DNA of 64,000 bases from Podospora pseudocomata (GCF_035222375.1 NC_085889.1:2728001-2792000), one strand, 5' to 3'. Shown: positions 47,160-57,997, counted from the stretch's first letter. A program made the numbers and translations. Notes: a model not told the origin generated them from the letters alone.

Positions 47160-47732
47160 GATAGTGTAGCGACACTCCTTTGACGTTTCTTAAAAGGATA
47201 GCGGGAATCGGCCGCTTGCTAATTCGGTACTTGGTCTGCCTTTAAAACATCGGAAGCGAAACCGTACGTCCTGTGAAACGAGGATCAGTAGTAGGAACTA
47301 CCAGTCTTCTGGAGGTCAGAGCATATACCTTGGCCTCGCACTCATGAAGTAAAACGTCCCGTTCCGAGGAGAGTAGTGCAGGGATGACCGAGCCCTGTGA
47401 GCGAATGGTTGAGAGGCAAACCAGAGAGCAGCCATATCGTACACTTGACTGGAATACTGAATATGGACTATCCAAGCTGCTAACTATTAGAAGATGTGCC
47501 GGCAAGGGGACGAACCAAAGTGAGTCTCCGCCACACCCCAGACGTATCTGCGAACATGTGTGCTCAGGAACGCCAGCAACATGCAGAGAAACAGGGGACG
47601 GAAGTAGCTGTTTGTAGCCAGAACCAGCTCGATGGCGGCAAGGATGCTAGTAGAGCCGGGGACGAAAAAGTCCAGGACGGAGACCTGGGTTAGGGTCAAC
47701 GGAGTCGGCGAGGTGTTGTTGAATACGGTCAT
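47160..47732 (-). pseudogene. BCS1-like AAA protein, N-terminal fragment
   Basis: Reads LTLTQVSVLDFFVPGSTSIL, a membrane stretch (FRPLFLCMLLAF) and THVRRYVWGVAETHF. After a frame change or intron comes YDMAALWFASQPFAHRARSSL and NGTFYFMSAR. These are the targeting and BCS1_N parts of fungal Bcs1-like proteins (complex III assembly family, greatly expanded in ascomycetes). The AAA ATPase domain with Walker motifs is absent downstream, so this is a broken fragment. Confidence 0.55.
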
Positions 47733-48197
47733 CGTGAGTAATAGGCAAGACAAGAGACCGGCCCGAATTTATGAAAGAGTCCCGGAGGAACTTGGAGGGC
47801 TGGGAGATGAACCGATGTCTGAGCGACAGTGCCTCCTCAAGAGGAAATTCTGCTATTCTTATTTGCATATCGCCCCAGCTTAACAACCTTAGAAGGATGT
47901 GTAGATCTCCAAATCTAAGACATGCCAATATCTTGCACTTGTAACGGGCCACCCCAAATCTCGCCTTTTCCGTTCGGCTCCAGGGTCCTGTCCTGATGGC
48001 GCCAATTCATCCCCGCGATGAGTTGTCAATGACCCGCGCATTGCCTGCTTATTGCTCACCGTGAGTATATCCTCAAGGCGAGTTCATGCAACCTGGCGTA
48101 TTCCAGCAATTGAACATGGCTGAGCATTTTCGCAAGGATATCCTGCTCTTGACACAAACGAAGGCCCCCAGTTTCTGTTTGCGATCCAAGCGCTCAA

Positions 48198-48553
48198 TGT
48201 GACAAGGGCTGTAATATCAGGGCTTGGAACTTCATGGTTCAATTCAGGCTTTATAATCTTCAATGGCCTCGAAGAGCGTGATGAGGAAGAAGAACGTCTA
48301 GGAATACAAACAGATCTCAGAGACGCGTATTTATCCATCGTCAGGTGGTCCGTGCCCAGTGGCCTCGAGCCGCTGCCAAGTTCCTCAATATCTCAGGGGC
48401 CAGTGGGCTTCCTTTGATAACCGCCATGCCTTCAGATTGCCTGCCTCGCTTTCAACGAGAGGTTCACAACTTGCAGTTACCCCTTCTTGCGGTGGTATCG
48501 GCAGTGTTGCTGGCCGTGGTTGCGGGTGGTTGGCTTTTGCCGTGTGACACTCA
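48198..48553 (+). repeat. left arm of a 0.36 kb inverted duplication
   Basis: Matches the reverse complement of 49607-49962 along its whole length at roughly 80-85 percent by eye (for example TGTGACAAGGGCTGTAATAT and GCCAGTGGGCTTCCTTTGAT in both). The arm contains part of a coding sequence (VTRAVISGLGTSWFNSG). Confidence 0.85.
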
Positions 48554-49430
48554 ATGCCGTCACTACGCTCATATCCATCGCCGTCATACTCGCTCTTCTG
48601 GCTCACGCCGCCGTCGTCTATTCTCAGCGACGTACTCCCAAACAGACACTGAGCGCCCGCCAGCTATTCGCTCTCGCCGATGGAAGGTGGCTGACAGCTT
48701 CATATACGCCCCTTTCCATCTTCGCAGTGTTGCTTTTGGCAGCGGCTCTGACCCTACCACTCGTGTGGTCCCTTGTCGTATCTACTGAGACTATCGCCAT
48801 TGCTAATAGCACGAGCGGAAACCGTTTGGGCTTCCCCGGCTACCTAATGGCACACGATGTCGACCCAGCCGAACTGTCCATGGCCGGACAATACGATGCC
48901 GTGGGCAAAGCCTGAAGTTGTTTATTATCTACAAAATTCATAAAAGCTGAGCCTCACGTTTGGGGCTTTGAGCACTACAGCCTGGCCGTCCCGAATATTC
49001 GTGGTTCCGTTCAGCCAGATAAATACTTTGTTTCAAAGATGCCCATGGTGACGAATACGGGCATGATTCGTGCGCATGCTCTGCGTTTGAATAGCAGCGT
49101 TCCGGTTTCCACACAGATTCCCGACGAGGACTTCCCCTCACCTTGCCCTGGACCTAAGCCGTTCGTGTCATGGATGACAGCCAACGAGGGGCTTGATGAA
49201 TATTTCCTTGTCAACATCTGCGCTCCCCGGTAATCAGAGTGGTGAGTTTTTACTTTCCATTCACCCGCTTTTTCTTGGCCATCACACGACGGTAGCTACT
49301 AACAGATTGCTAAACAGCGAGCCCATGGTCAGCGAGCTGGGACAGGCAGGACATCACAGAACATCCAGACTGTCATTTCCAGGGAAATCCGATGCAGATT
49401 TCGAAAGACATACTGCCAAAAACTGAGGAA
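48487..49430 (+). pseudogene. lineage-specific membrane protein remnant
   Basis: Reads AVTTLISIAVILALLAHAAVVYSQ (membrane helix), LSARQLFALADGRWL, a second helix LSIFAVLLLAAALTLPLVWSLV, then FPGYLMAHDVD. After a break it reads EHYSLAVPNIRGSVQPDKYF and PIVT-like MVTNTGMIRAHAL, and SWMTANEGLDEYFLVN. No family name known to me. The 5' part lies in the duplicated arm. The frames do not join into one reading, so I call it decayed. Confidence 0.45.
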
Positions 49431-49606
49431 GATTTCTCTCCCTATCTTCTACATTCACACCCCTCAGTCTTCCAATGAACCTGAAGCATGTAAGCGCCGA
49501 CAGAAAACAAAAATTGAAAATAAAACGGGTGGTAAAAAATATAGGTACTTCGGTACATTGAGCGGATGACCACGGTTTGAAACCTAGCTTAGGATAGTCG
49601 ATGACT

Positions 49607-49962
49607 GTCACACGGCAAAAGCCAACCACTCGCAACCACCACCAACAACACTGTCGATACCACCGCAAGGAGGGGTAACTACACGTTGTGAACCAGTCGT
49701 CAAAGTGAGGCAGACAATCAGAAGGCATGATGGTTATCAAAGGAAGCCCACTGGCTCTGTAAGATATCGGAGGACTTGGCAGCGGCCTGATGCCAACAAG
49801 GGCACGGGCCAGGCAAGGGAGGATAAAATACGCGTTCAGGATCATCAAGACTGTATTTCCTTCTTCTTCTCGGTATCACAGACCTTCGAGGCCATTGAAG
49901 ATTATAAGCCTGAATTGAACCATGAAGTTCCAAGCCCTGATATTACAGCCCTTGTCACAATG
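49607..49962 (-). repeat. right arm of a 0.36 kb inverted duplication
   Basis: Reverse-complement partner of 48198-48553, about 1.05 kb apart. It holds only a partial copy of the same coding region. Confidence 0.85.
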
Positions 49963-50094
49963 ACCCTATTTCGAAGCTGCAGAGTTCCGAACCGGCGGTC
50001 AGGTTTGCATTACGAGAGAATAAATGGTTGTGTAAATAGATTCGAGCTTGTTCAATACACAGCAGAGCAAGCAAGAGGAACAAATATACAAAGT

Positions 50095-50957
50095 CTACCC
50101 CCTTCGGCCAAATGTAGCAGTGATAGTCCCGCTGTTGACTCCCACTTGCTGGCCACTATTATTGTTTCCAAAGGTGATTGTGGTTCCCTGGTCTGCTCGG
50201 GCATTTGCGGCTGCTGTCTGGATCACGAAGAGCAGTTCCTCAAACAGCATGCGCGATTCATGCAGTGCTTTCTTTTCCATCGCAACCTGCTTCGTCGCGC
50301 TCGCCTGATCGGCGTCCGTTTCACCCTCGCCCGGCTCTGCTAGGGTAAGCGCTACCAGCTGAGCACTAACTTCGGCCGACTGATCGTTTGTCGCTGTGAT
50401 CGCATTGTTAACCGCCGTCTCCTTCGTCGATATTATCGTCTTGATCTCTTCGGCTGCTTGAGCCTGCTGCAGGGAGCTGTGTCTAGGATTCATTAGTGCC
50501 TATCCGTCTGGGCCTAAATTTTCACCTACAAGGTTGCAATGCTCGTTACAGAGGTCAGCGTGATGTTGCATTGCTGAAGCTGCTTCGATATGGATTTGAT
50601 GTGGTCCTGTCTGAAGATGCCCAGAGTTGCGCGGTCTCGCCAGGAGAGCGTTCCATCTGTGCTGTGCCGGGTCCAGCGATCGAGAGAGGTCTTGAACCTT
50701 TCGCAGGAAGTTTTGCAGGAAGTTATCGTAGCTTTCGACTGGGTAGTAATAGCATCGCCCAGGGATTCCCACTGCGAGTCCGTCACAGCCCCCAACGAGT
50801 CAAGAGCAAGTTCCACTGATTGGAGATTGTTGGTGAGCGCCTTCACGGTATTAGGTGCGTCGGCAATGTTCTGCAAGTCCTCTACCAAGAGTCGCACGCA
50901 GTGCAGCGTTGGTGCGACAATACCCACGATGCCGGCTGTGATACTGAGAGGATCCAT
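50095..50957 (-). CDS. HELLP-like: HELLP-like protein: HeLo-like domain + C-terminal PP amyloid motif
   Basis: 271 residues in two exons (intron 50483-50529 with CACTAATG branch point). The N-terminus MDPLSITAGIVGIVAPTLHC is the hydrophobic first helix typical of HeLo/HeLo-like domains; helical segments follow to about residue 235 (LQSVELALDSLG, ISKQLQQCNITLTSV, MEKKALHESRMLFEELL). The last 29 residues carry a PP (pseudopalindromic) amyloid motif, NNSGQQVGVNSGTI, with the Q-V-G core that resembles the RHIM of metazoan necroptosis proteins. In Chaetomium globosum, HELLP is a membrane-targeting cell-death effector switched on by amyloid templating from the receptor PNT1. The matching receptor motif lies in the divergent neighbour. 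The reading frame is intact. Confidence 0.87.
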
Positions 50958-51570
50958 ATTGGAGTTCTGAGGATTAACACGTCAACCAAGCAGCCTCGTT
51001 GATGCTTACAGAGTGGAAGAAAGCTGAAACCACTGAAGATTAGGTTTGAGTCGCTTAATATATAGCAAGTAAAAAAGTGAAAGACTGGGAAAAATTGGGC
51101 GTGTTGGACATCACGAGCTGGGCTGAGCAGCTTTAGACTTGCATGAAGGCGGTCGAGATACAGCTTCTAGCTTGACTCTGATTTGCGGAACGGTTTTTGT
51201 GGAGGCAGTGCAGTGTCAAGTTTTGTCTGGACTTGCGACCGGCAGGGGGATCAATCTCTACAGAGAGCAGGTCGGACCAACCAAACCGACTGCAGAGATG
51301 TCTGCCTCTTTTCTTCAGACGGATTCCCTTTTACAGTTGAGGCTGAGTAATGCGGCGATACGCCCGCCAATGATCGGCATCGAATGCCATGAGAAGAAGA
51401 ATTGCCAAGCAACTCTGCAAATATAAAAAATGCCCACTTCCGATCTTCGCCTCGATCCACGAGGTTACAAAACACACAAATGGCTCGATCTTGACGCTAC
51501 TTACCTCATCGTAAAACCCAAGTTTTCTCTACGCTTCCGCCACGCTGACGAGCTCAGGATAGAAAGTGCA
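50958..51570. promoter_or_regulatory. shared promoter of the HELLP-like/NLR pair
   Basis: 613 bases between the two divergent starts; no gene. The two genes are therefore likely to be expressed together. I recognise no specific site. Confidence 0.5.
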
Positions 51571-54413
51571 ATGTCAGACAGTTATCGTTTCGGTGACTAT
51601 AACAATGGTTCCCAGGTGGGGACCAACAGGGGGACGATCTACAATACTTTCCCGCAGGCGCCAGGTAAGATTACCAGAGCGCTGTGAGAGTCGAGGGGTG
51701 CACCGCTAACTTCCCCAGAACGATCAGAAACCCCGCCGCGGCCATTCGCGACCATCCCCTTCTCCCGCGATCCCGATTTTGTCAACCGCGGAGACATTCT
51801 CGAGCAAATCGACCGGCGATGTTCCGAGCCCGCCGCTCGTGTGGCCCTCGTAGGCTTGGGCGGTATCGGCAAGTCGCAGCTGGCCATCGAGTTCGCTCAC
51901 CGGATCACTGAAAAGCAGCCGGACATATGGGTATTCTGGGTCCACGCTGGAATGTATGAGCGCGTCGAGGATGGCTTCAGGACGATTGCCAACACCGTCA
52001 AGCTGGCCGGCCGGAACGAGCCCAAGGCGAACATCCCACAGCTTGTGTACAGCTGGCTTTCCAACGAACGGAACGACAAATGGATCATGATCCTGACAGC
52101 GCTGACGACCGCGATGTGTTCGACAACGCGAATATTGCCCACGGCACGACCAGCGGCAATGAGCGCGAGAGGCGGCCATTTGCGACATACCTACCGCAGA
52201 GCCAAAATGGATCGATTATTGTCACAACACGTAACAGGGAGTTAGCATTCAGACTGACCGGGCGCCGTCAAAATATGATCGAAGTCGGACCGATGGCGCA
52301 GACAGATGCCCTCGCACTCCTGGAGAAGAAGCTAGGATCGCCCGCGGATCTAGATGTGGCGGCCGATCTCGTACAGGCGCTCGACCTCGTTCCGTTGGCC
52401 ATTAGCCAGGCTGCCGCCTACATACAGGCAAGGGCGCCGCGGAGCTCGCCCGAGAAGTACCTAGCTGAGTTCCGGAAGAGTGAGCATAGAAAGAGCAGTC
52501 TTTTACAGTACGATGCTGGGGACCTACGACGGGATGGAGGCGCATCGAACGCGGTTCTTACCACATGGCAAATATCTTTTGACTACATCCGGTCTAAGCG
52601 GCCGTCTGCGGCGGATCTCTTGTCACTTATGAGCTTTTTCGACCGGCAAGGTATCCCTGGTTGGGTTTTGAAACCTCCTAGAGTTACTAAGGAGGATATT
52701 CCAGGACGGCGTATAGACGAGGACAGAGATACAAACTTTAATAACGGCAGAAGTGCTACAGATAGTGCCGTAGATGATGACATGGATAGTGACACAGATA
52801 GTGACCTTACGGATGATAGTGCAGATATCACTGATGATGGATTCGAAGATGATGTGGCGATGCTGAGAGACTACTGCCTCATAGCGACGACTGAGATGGA
52901 TGAGTTTGAGATGCACGGGCTTGTGCAGTTCTCAACGAGGAAGTGGCTGGAACAATGGGGGCAGCAGGAGACGTTCAAACAGAAGTTTATTGAGCGAATG
53001 GCAGCGTCATTCCCAACTGGAAACTATAAGAACTGGGCGACTTGTCGGAATCTCTTCGCACACGTTCAAGTGGCCGTCGCTTACCAACCCAGCGACGATA
53101 GGAACGATATATGGGCGACACTTTTGTATAATGGGGGTTGGTTTGCATGGTCGCAAGGGAGATACGAGGTGGCACAGCGGATGGTGGGCAAAGCGAGACG
53201 AGCCCGCGAGAATAGACTGGGAAAAGAGGATACGGCGAGTCTAGATAGTATGTCACTGTTTGCTCTGGTCCTTTTGGACCGAGGCCAGTGGGAGGAGGCC
53301 GAGAAGCTGTTTGTGCAGGTGATGGAGACGAGCAAGACCAAGCTTGGGGCCGATCACCCAGATACGCTGTCGAGCATGGCCAACCTAGCGTCGACATACA
53401 GGAACCAGGGCCGGTGGGAGGAGGCCGAGAAGCTATTTATACAGGTGATGGAGACGAGCAAGACCAAGCTTGGGGCCGATCACCCTTCTACGCTGACGAG
53501 CATGGCCAACCTAGCATCGACATTTTGGAACCAGGGCCGGTGGGAGGAGGCCGAGAAGCTGGAGGTGCAGGTGATGGAGACTCGCAAGACCAAGCTTGGG
53601 GCCGATCACCCAGATACGCTGACGAGCATGGCCAACCTAGCATCGACATTTTGGAACCAGGGCCGGTGGGAGGAGACCGAGAAGCTGGAGGTGCAGGTGA
53701 TGGAGACTCGCAAGACTAAGCTTGGGGCCGATCACCCAGATACGCTAACGAGCATGGCCAACCTAGCGTCGACATACAAGAACCAGGGCCGGTGGGAGGA
53801 GGCCGAGAAGCTGGAGGTGCAGGTGATAGAGACTCGCAAGACCAAGCTTGGGGCCGATCACCCTTCTACGCTGACGAGCATGGCCAACCTAGCGTCGACA
53901 TACAGGAACCAGGGCCGGTGGGAGGAGGCCGAGAAGCTAGAGGTGCAAGTGATGGAGACGAGCAAGACCAAGCTTGGGGCCGATCACCCTTCTACGCTGA
54001 CGAGCATGGCCAACCTAGCATCGACATACAGGAACCAGGGCCGGTGGGAGGAGGCCGAGAAGCTGTTTGTGCAGGTGATGGAGACGAGCAAGACCAAGCT
54101 TGGGGCCGATCACCCTTCTACGCTGTCGAGCATGGCCAACCTAGCGTCGACATTTTGGAACCAGGGCCGGTGGGAGGAGGCCGAGAAGCTGGAGGTGCAG
54201 GTGATGGAGACGAGAAAGACCAAGCTTGGGGCCAATCACCCAGATACGCTGTCGAGCATGGCCAACCTCGCTTTTACTTGGAAAAGCCAAGGTCGACACT
54301 CGACCGCCTTAGCACTAATGAAGGACTGTGCCCAGGCTCGGCAGCGACGACTTGGTGCAGAGCATCCAGACACCCTGTCGTCTTTGGCCACCGTCATCAA
54401 GTGGGGTAGCTAG
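51571..54413 (+). CDS. PNT1-like: PNT1-like NLR: PP motif + NB-ARC + TPR, one frame change
   Basis: Receptor of about 929 residues if the frame is continuous. Exon 1 (51571-51664) encodes MSDSYRFGDYNNGSQVGTNR and on to IYNTF, a PP amyloid motif; intron 51665-51718 is followed by the linker PPRPFATIPFSRDPDF. NB-ARC: P-loop VALVGLGGIGKSQLA (about residue 76), then KWIMIL-D-SADDRDVF as Walker B, GSIIVTTRN (sensor), and LDLVPLAISQAAAYI (GLPLA-like). Then comes an acidic stretch (DDDMDSDTDSD), a winged-helix-like region and eight 42-residue TPR units plus one degenerate unit. Near 52092 one base appears missing, exactly before Walker B (CTG ACAGC for CTG GACAGC), which would stop translation before the sensor and TPRs. 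It may be a recent loss or a sequence error. Pairs with the HELLP-like gene. Confidence 0.88.
53284..54291 (+). repeat. eight 126-bp TPR-coding tandem units
   Basis: Each unit encodes G-R-W-E-E-A-E-K-L...QVMET...KTKLGADHP...SMANLAST...NQ. Units are nearly identical at DNA level and differ mainly at a few codons (KLF/KLE, ETS/ETR, HPD/HPS, TLS/TLT, YRN/FWN/YKN). A ninth unit (GRHSTALALMKDCAQARQRR) is diverged and caps the array. Confidence 0.95.
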
Positions 54414-54763
54414 AACATGTTTCTTAGTTTCGTTTTTATGGTCTACTGTATCTGGATAATGTACTTTGACTTTTGCTTTTGTGTGATACGAGTGTACAAT
54501 TATGCAGCTACCGAGTCGTTATTATATGCACATTTCAATGGCTACATTCTTTGTCATTTACGCAACTGATAAATACCGAAAGAGGCAGTGCTTTTGTCAT
54601 CGACCGTCCCAGTTGCCCAATTTTGAAGCTGGGGTGTAGCTGTGCAAAGTGAGCCCAGATACATTGTTGCCAGCCGCAGCCAAGGATGAAGCCGGCCCGT
54701 GAGGAGACAGTTTCAACATTGAAATTATGGACACAAATTTCGGTCCCTTCCTATTATTATCAG

Positions 54764-54784
54764 ACGGATTGTAGTACAATCCGT
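54764..54784. other. perfect 10-bp palindrome
   Basis: ACGGATTGTA, one base, then TACAATCCGT. It lies in non-coding DNA between the NLR stop and the candidate LTR. It could be a protein-binding site or a hairpin. Confidence 0.7.
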
Positions 54785-54832
54785 TGAAAAGTGTACCAAA
54801 AGTTCCGCTCCACTTTGGAAGCAGGGGGTACC

Positions 54833-55064
54833 TGTCACGGGCAGGACAGGTTGACGGATTAATGACAGTAATATTCAGCTAAGCTACAGTCAGGGCTCTA
54901 TTCCGTCGGGTACGGGCAGGCTCTATTGTGAAGACGTAGCTCAAAGAGCTACAAACAGGTCTCGCGGCAGCGTGATGCGAAGTCATTCAAGTCGCATTGG
55001 CCCGTGCTCTGGACGAGCCAAGCTCCAATGGATCAACGACAGTCACGGTGCAACCGCCGTGACA
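54833..55064. mobile_element. candidate short solo LTR
   Basis: 232 bases from TGTCACGGGC to CGCCGTGACA, so the ends TGTCACGG and CCGTGACA are inverted copies, as in many fungal Ty3-type LTRs. No internal coding sequence and no visible target duplication (gtacc before, caagt after). Old, if real. Confidence 0.4.
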
Positions 55065-55135
55065 CAAGTGAAGGTATAAACGTTATAACGTTATATATAT
55101 ATTTAATGAATGACCTAGTTTGTTTCCCTGCCATC

Positions 55136-56592
55136 TCACCGCCGCTTGCCGCTCTCATTTAAGGCCCTGAAACTGTTAGACACGTGTTCTCTAGATACTT
55201 TGAACGGCTCCCACTCAATGGGGTCATCGATGATGAAGGAGTTCTCGGAATCGTCCCATTCCATGACGAATTTTATGCTGCAGCTAACCCGAAGATAGAT
55301 ATTAAACAATGCAGGGATATCCTCGACCACGCCACACATTTGGTCTGCCGTCATCGTCCGGGCAGGAAGGACCTCTTGAGAGACACTCTCATTCTCTGTC
55401 GCATTGGTGACCTAAAGCTTCTCCCGACGATCCCAGCGGTACTGGAGCATGAAGGACTCGGTCGGGTCAGGGTGCATGTCCAGACTGTGAATGTGTAGAG
55501 GGAACGAGCCCTTGATATATCCATTTGGTTCGGCAATATCTCTGAGTGTGACGAACTTCAGTTCCTCACGCTTACGCAACGGGCTGCGATGTCGGCGCTT
55601 TGGGGTGCGAGACCTCTTGGCGTCCAGTGCATCACGAAGTTGGCTGCTATGCGTGTCAACACCTGCCTCCCTTCTTATGTCTGATGTACCGCCGGAGGGA
55701 GCCGTGGGGTCTGGGCATGTCTTTGGTGCCTAGTCGCTTTTCTGGCGGCGAGTCGCTGCCGTTCGGGGTCGAGACTGGCCTTCCTCCTTTTCAACTCTTT
55801 TCAAGTGGGGGTAATCGTGACTTGATGGTTGTCCGTGGCGTTGTTGGAAATAAATTCCCAGGCATCATATTTGGATACCAGCGTACCTGCATCTGTGGAC
55901 TCTTGATCCTCCAGCTTGAGCTCCAGTGACGGCGTCTGGGTTTCGCTCATGTTGTCATCGGTGACGCCGGTCCTGCTAAGGGGTGGTATTGCGGCATCGA
56001 CTCCGCCATCACAAACAGACGTATCAAGCCGCTGTTCGAGCCGAGAGCTAATGTGGAGGGATACAGTGTCAGTTTCATGGCCTGGGGTGTCGTGTTGATT
56101 GTCCATGACTGGGCCCATTGGGAACGGGGAGAAAGGATACGCCTCAGTCAGCTGAGCCGTCGATTGGCCCGCGGAAAAGGGCGATTTAGTCAGGGCGAGA
56201 GATGGTGCAAACATGTCGACGTCGGCGCTTCCCTGATATCGGACTGACATGCTGCTTGGATCCTCCATCGTGAACGAGAAAGTGGGGCGTGTGCCGCCGA
56301 CAGAGGGCTCCACCTCAGAAGGGGTGACAGCCTGGTGCAGCGAGGGATCATCGAGACGAAACAGTTCAGCCAGTTCTTCGAGGAACATACGGTCTTGAGA
56401 CGAGAGTTCGATGAGCCAGTCAATCTCGTCCAACTCTTTGAGCTCAGGAGCCATGGCGTCATCGAAAGACAACATGGACTCCATTGCACCATCACGGATG
56501 ACCTGGGTAGATTGAGTTAAGGGAGCGGATGTGTTTATGCCAATCGTTTGGGTAAAATGAGGATCATGGCCCGTAAAATCATGACGCTCCAT
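55136..56592 (-). pseudogene. unknown fungal protein, interrupted
   Basis: Starts MERHDFTGHDPHFTQTIG. A long acidic and Ser/Thr-rich N-terminal part ends near WEFISNNATDNHQVTITPT; after a frame change come SGGTSDIRREAGVDTHSSQL, KRSRTPKRRHRSPLRKREEL (basic, possible nuclear signal) and LKFVTLRDIAEPNGYIKGSF. A TAG then interrupts the frame just after WDRREKL, and the same frame goes on: VTNATENESVSQEV, MTADQMCGVVEDIPALFNIY, ending ALNESGKRR. A CAG-to-TAG change or an undetected intron could explain the stop. No family recognised. Confidence 0.5.
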
Positions 56593-57533
56593 TTCGGGGT
56601 CATTGCTAGGCGGAGAAGTTCACAAAGGAATAGTCGAAGAGTTGACCATAGTGCTGATAACGGCAATGGCAGGATAGCTTCCTCCTGGCAGTAAAGATGA
56701 ACGTTCGACGGTAAGAAAGCAGAAGTCGAAGCTTTTGAAAGTGCAGTGATGAGAAAAGAGGTTAAGAGCAGCGGTGAACTGTCGGTAAGACGTGATGAAA
56801 CAGAGAGAAGGGGAGAGAGGGGGGAGACGACGATGAGAGAGGGCGGATGGCTTCTTATACCCCTCATCACGCTGGTCAGTCCCTCTCACTCTCTATCCAA
56901 GAGCCTAGCCCCTGGTGGTAAACAGTGGGACAGAAAAGCCAATAGACGGTCCTAGAACTTCAGACTACAATGTGACTGCCTTGCAGCTGATGGCAACATC
57001 CAGGGGGTGATTCGATGGCAGTCCTTCCTCCATGTGCCATTTCCTGCCGAGAGCGCGTGCTGATGCACCGAGGGACGGATCGTCCGGGAAAAAGGGTACA
57101 ATGTACTGCGAAACGTGTGTGATGGTGGTATGTTTGGCGATGTATTTGTGACCTGGCACTAGGCGTCTAGTGGGACAAGGCCGTAGCGTTGACCTCTTTC
57201 AACGCGTGAATGCGTTAGGGAAGCATGCACCGTAACCTTGGCCCATGGCGCTCTCTCAGGTGCATGATGGTGTTTCTATTATGATGTGGCGAAAGATCCG
57301 AGCAAGATGGTTGGCATTGTGACTGAGAAAGGTACCTATAAGAACGCGCATCCCTCTTCCCCCTCTTCAGCGAAAGTGTACCTGACTTTCCATCTCTTAG
57401 GAATCCTTGGATCCAGGAAGATGGATATCAACCGACTCTGCAACTCGTCCCCAAACATGCGCCCAAATCCTCAATCACAAGCCCGGCACCAAGAAGTGAT
57501 CTACCTTACTGAGAAAGTCAACCATCAATTTCA
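56593..57533. other. intergenic, divergent upstream region
   Basis: Upstream of the minus-strand unknown gene and of the RING gene. An in-frame leader for the RING gene could start at 57421 (MDINRLCNSS), but I could not find a good splice. No other gene. Confidence 0.4.
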
Positions 57534-57997
57534 GTGAACCAAGCACCACACAAGGCTACCATCGACCTTATAGACGATACAGTTCATAACTGTTATGTCT
57601 GTTCAGCTGTCATACAAAACAGCACCTGGATTGGCAAGATCATGGTGTGCATTTCTTGCGGATGTCTTACTTGTCACGCATGCCACTTTCTGCCCCACAC
57701 TTCTCGTCAGGGCAGAGTATGTAGCCCAATGCTACTGTGTCTTTATGCAACAGACTGCTCTGTCTGCTTTGATGGATACGCAGTTGGAAATCAGATCTTT
57801 ACATCGAGATGTGGTACGTGATGAGGTGGATATTCAACGGACACAGAACTTTGCTAACACTTCAAGGTCATGTGCTATGTGGTTCTTGTCTTGGCGGTTG
57901 GGAGAGAATGAAGTATAGCCGGTGCCCATCATGTAACGCAAGCGCGAAAAAACGGGAATTTCTTGCGGTTAAGTTCTCTTACCAGGGGAGCATGTAA
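57534..57997 (+). CDS. RING-type zinc-finger protein, small
   Basis: Two exons joined at G|GT (donor GTACGTG near 57816, acceptor CTTCAAG near 57867). The joined reading gives DCSVCFDGYAVGNQIFTSRC-GHVLCGSCLGGW-ERMKYSRCPSCNAS, a standard C3HC4-like RING. Upstream is a second Cys-rich block, CYVCSAVIQNST and MVCISCGCLTCHACHF. About 140 residues; the start is uncertain. Likely an E3 ubiquitin ligase, partner unknown. It lies in the accessory part among NLR and HET genes. Confidence 0.65.

Noticed and set aside
53288-54409. Long plus-strand frames through the TPR array
   Set aside because: Alternate-frame shadow of the 126-base repeats; the repeat length is a multiple of three, so every frame stays open.
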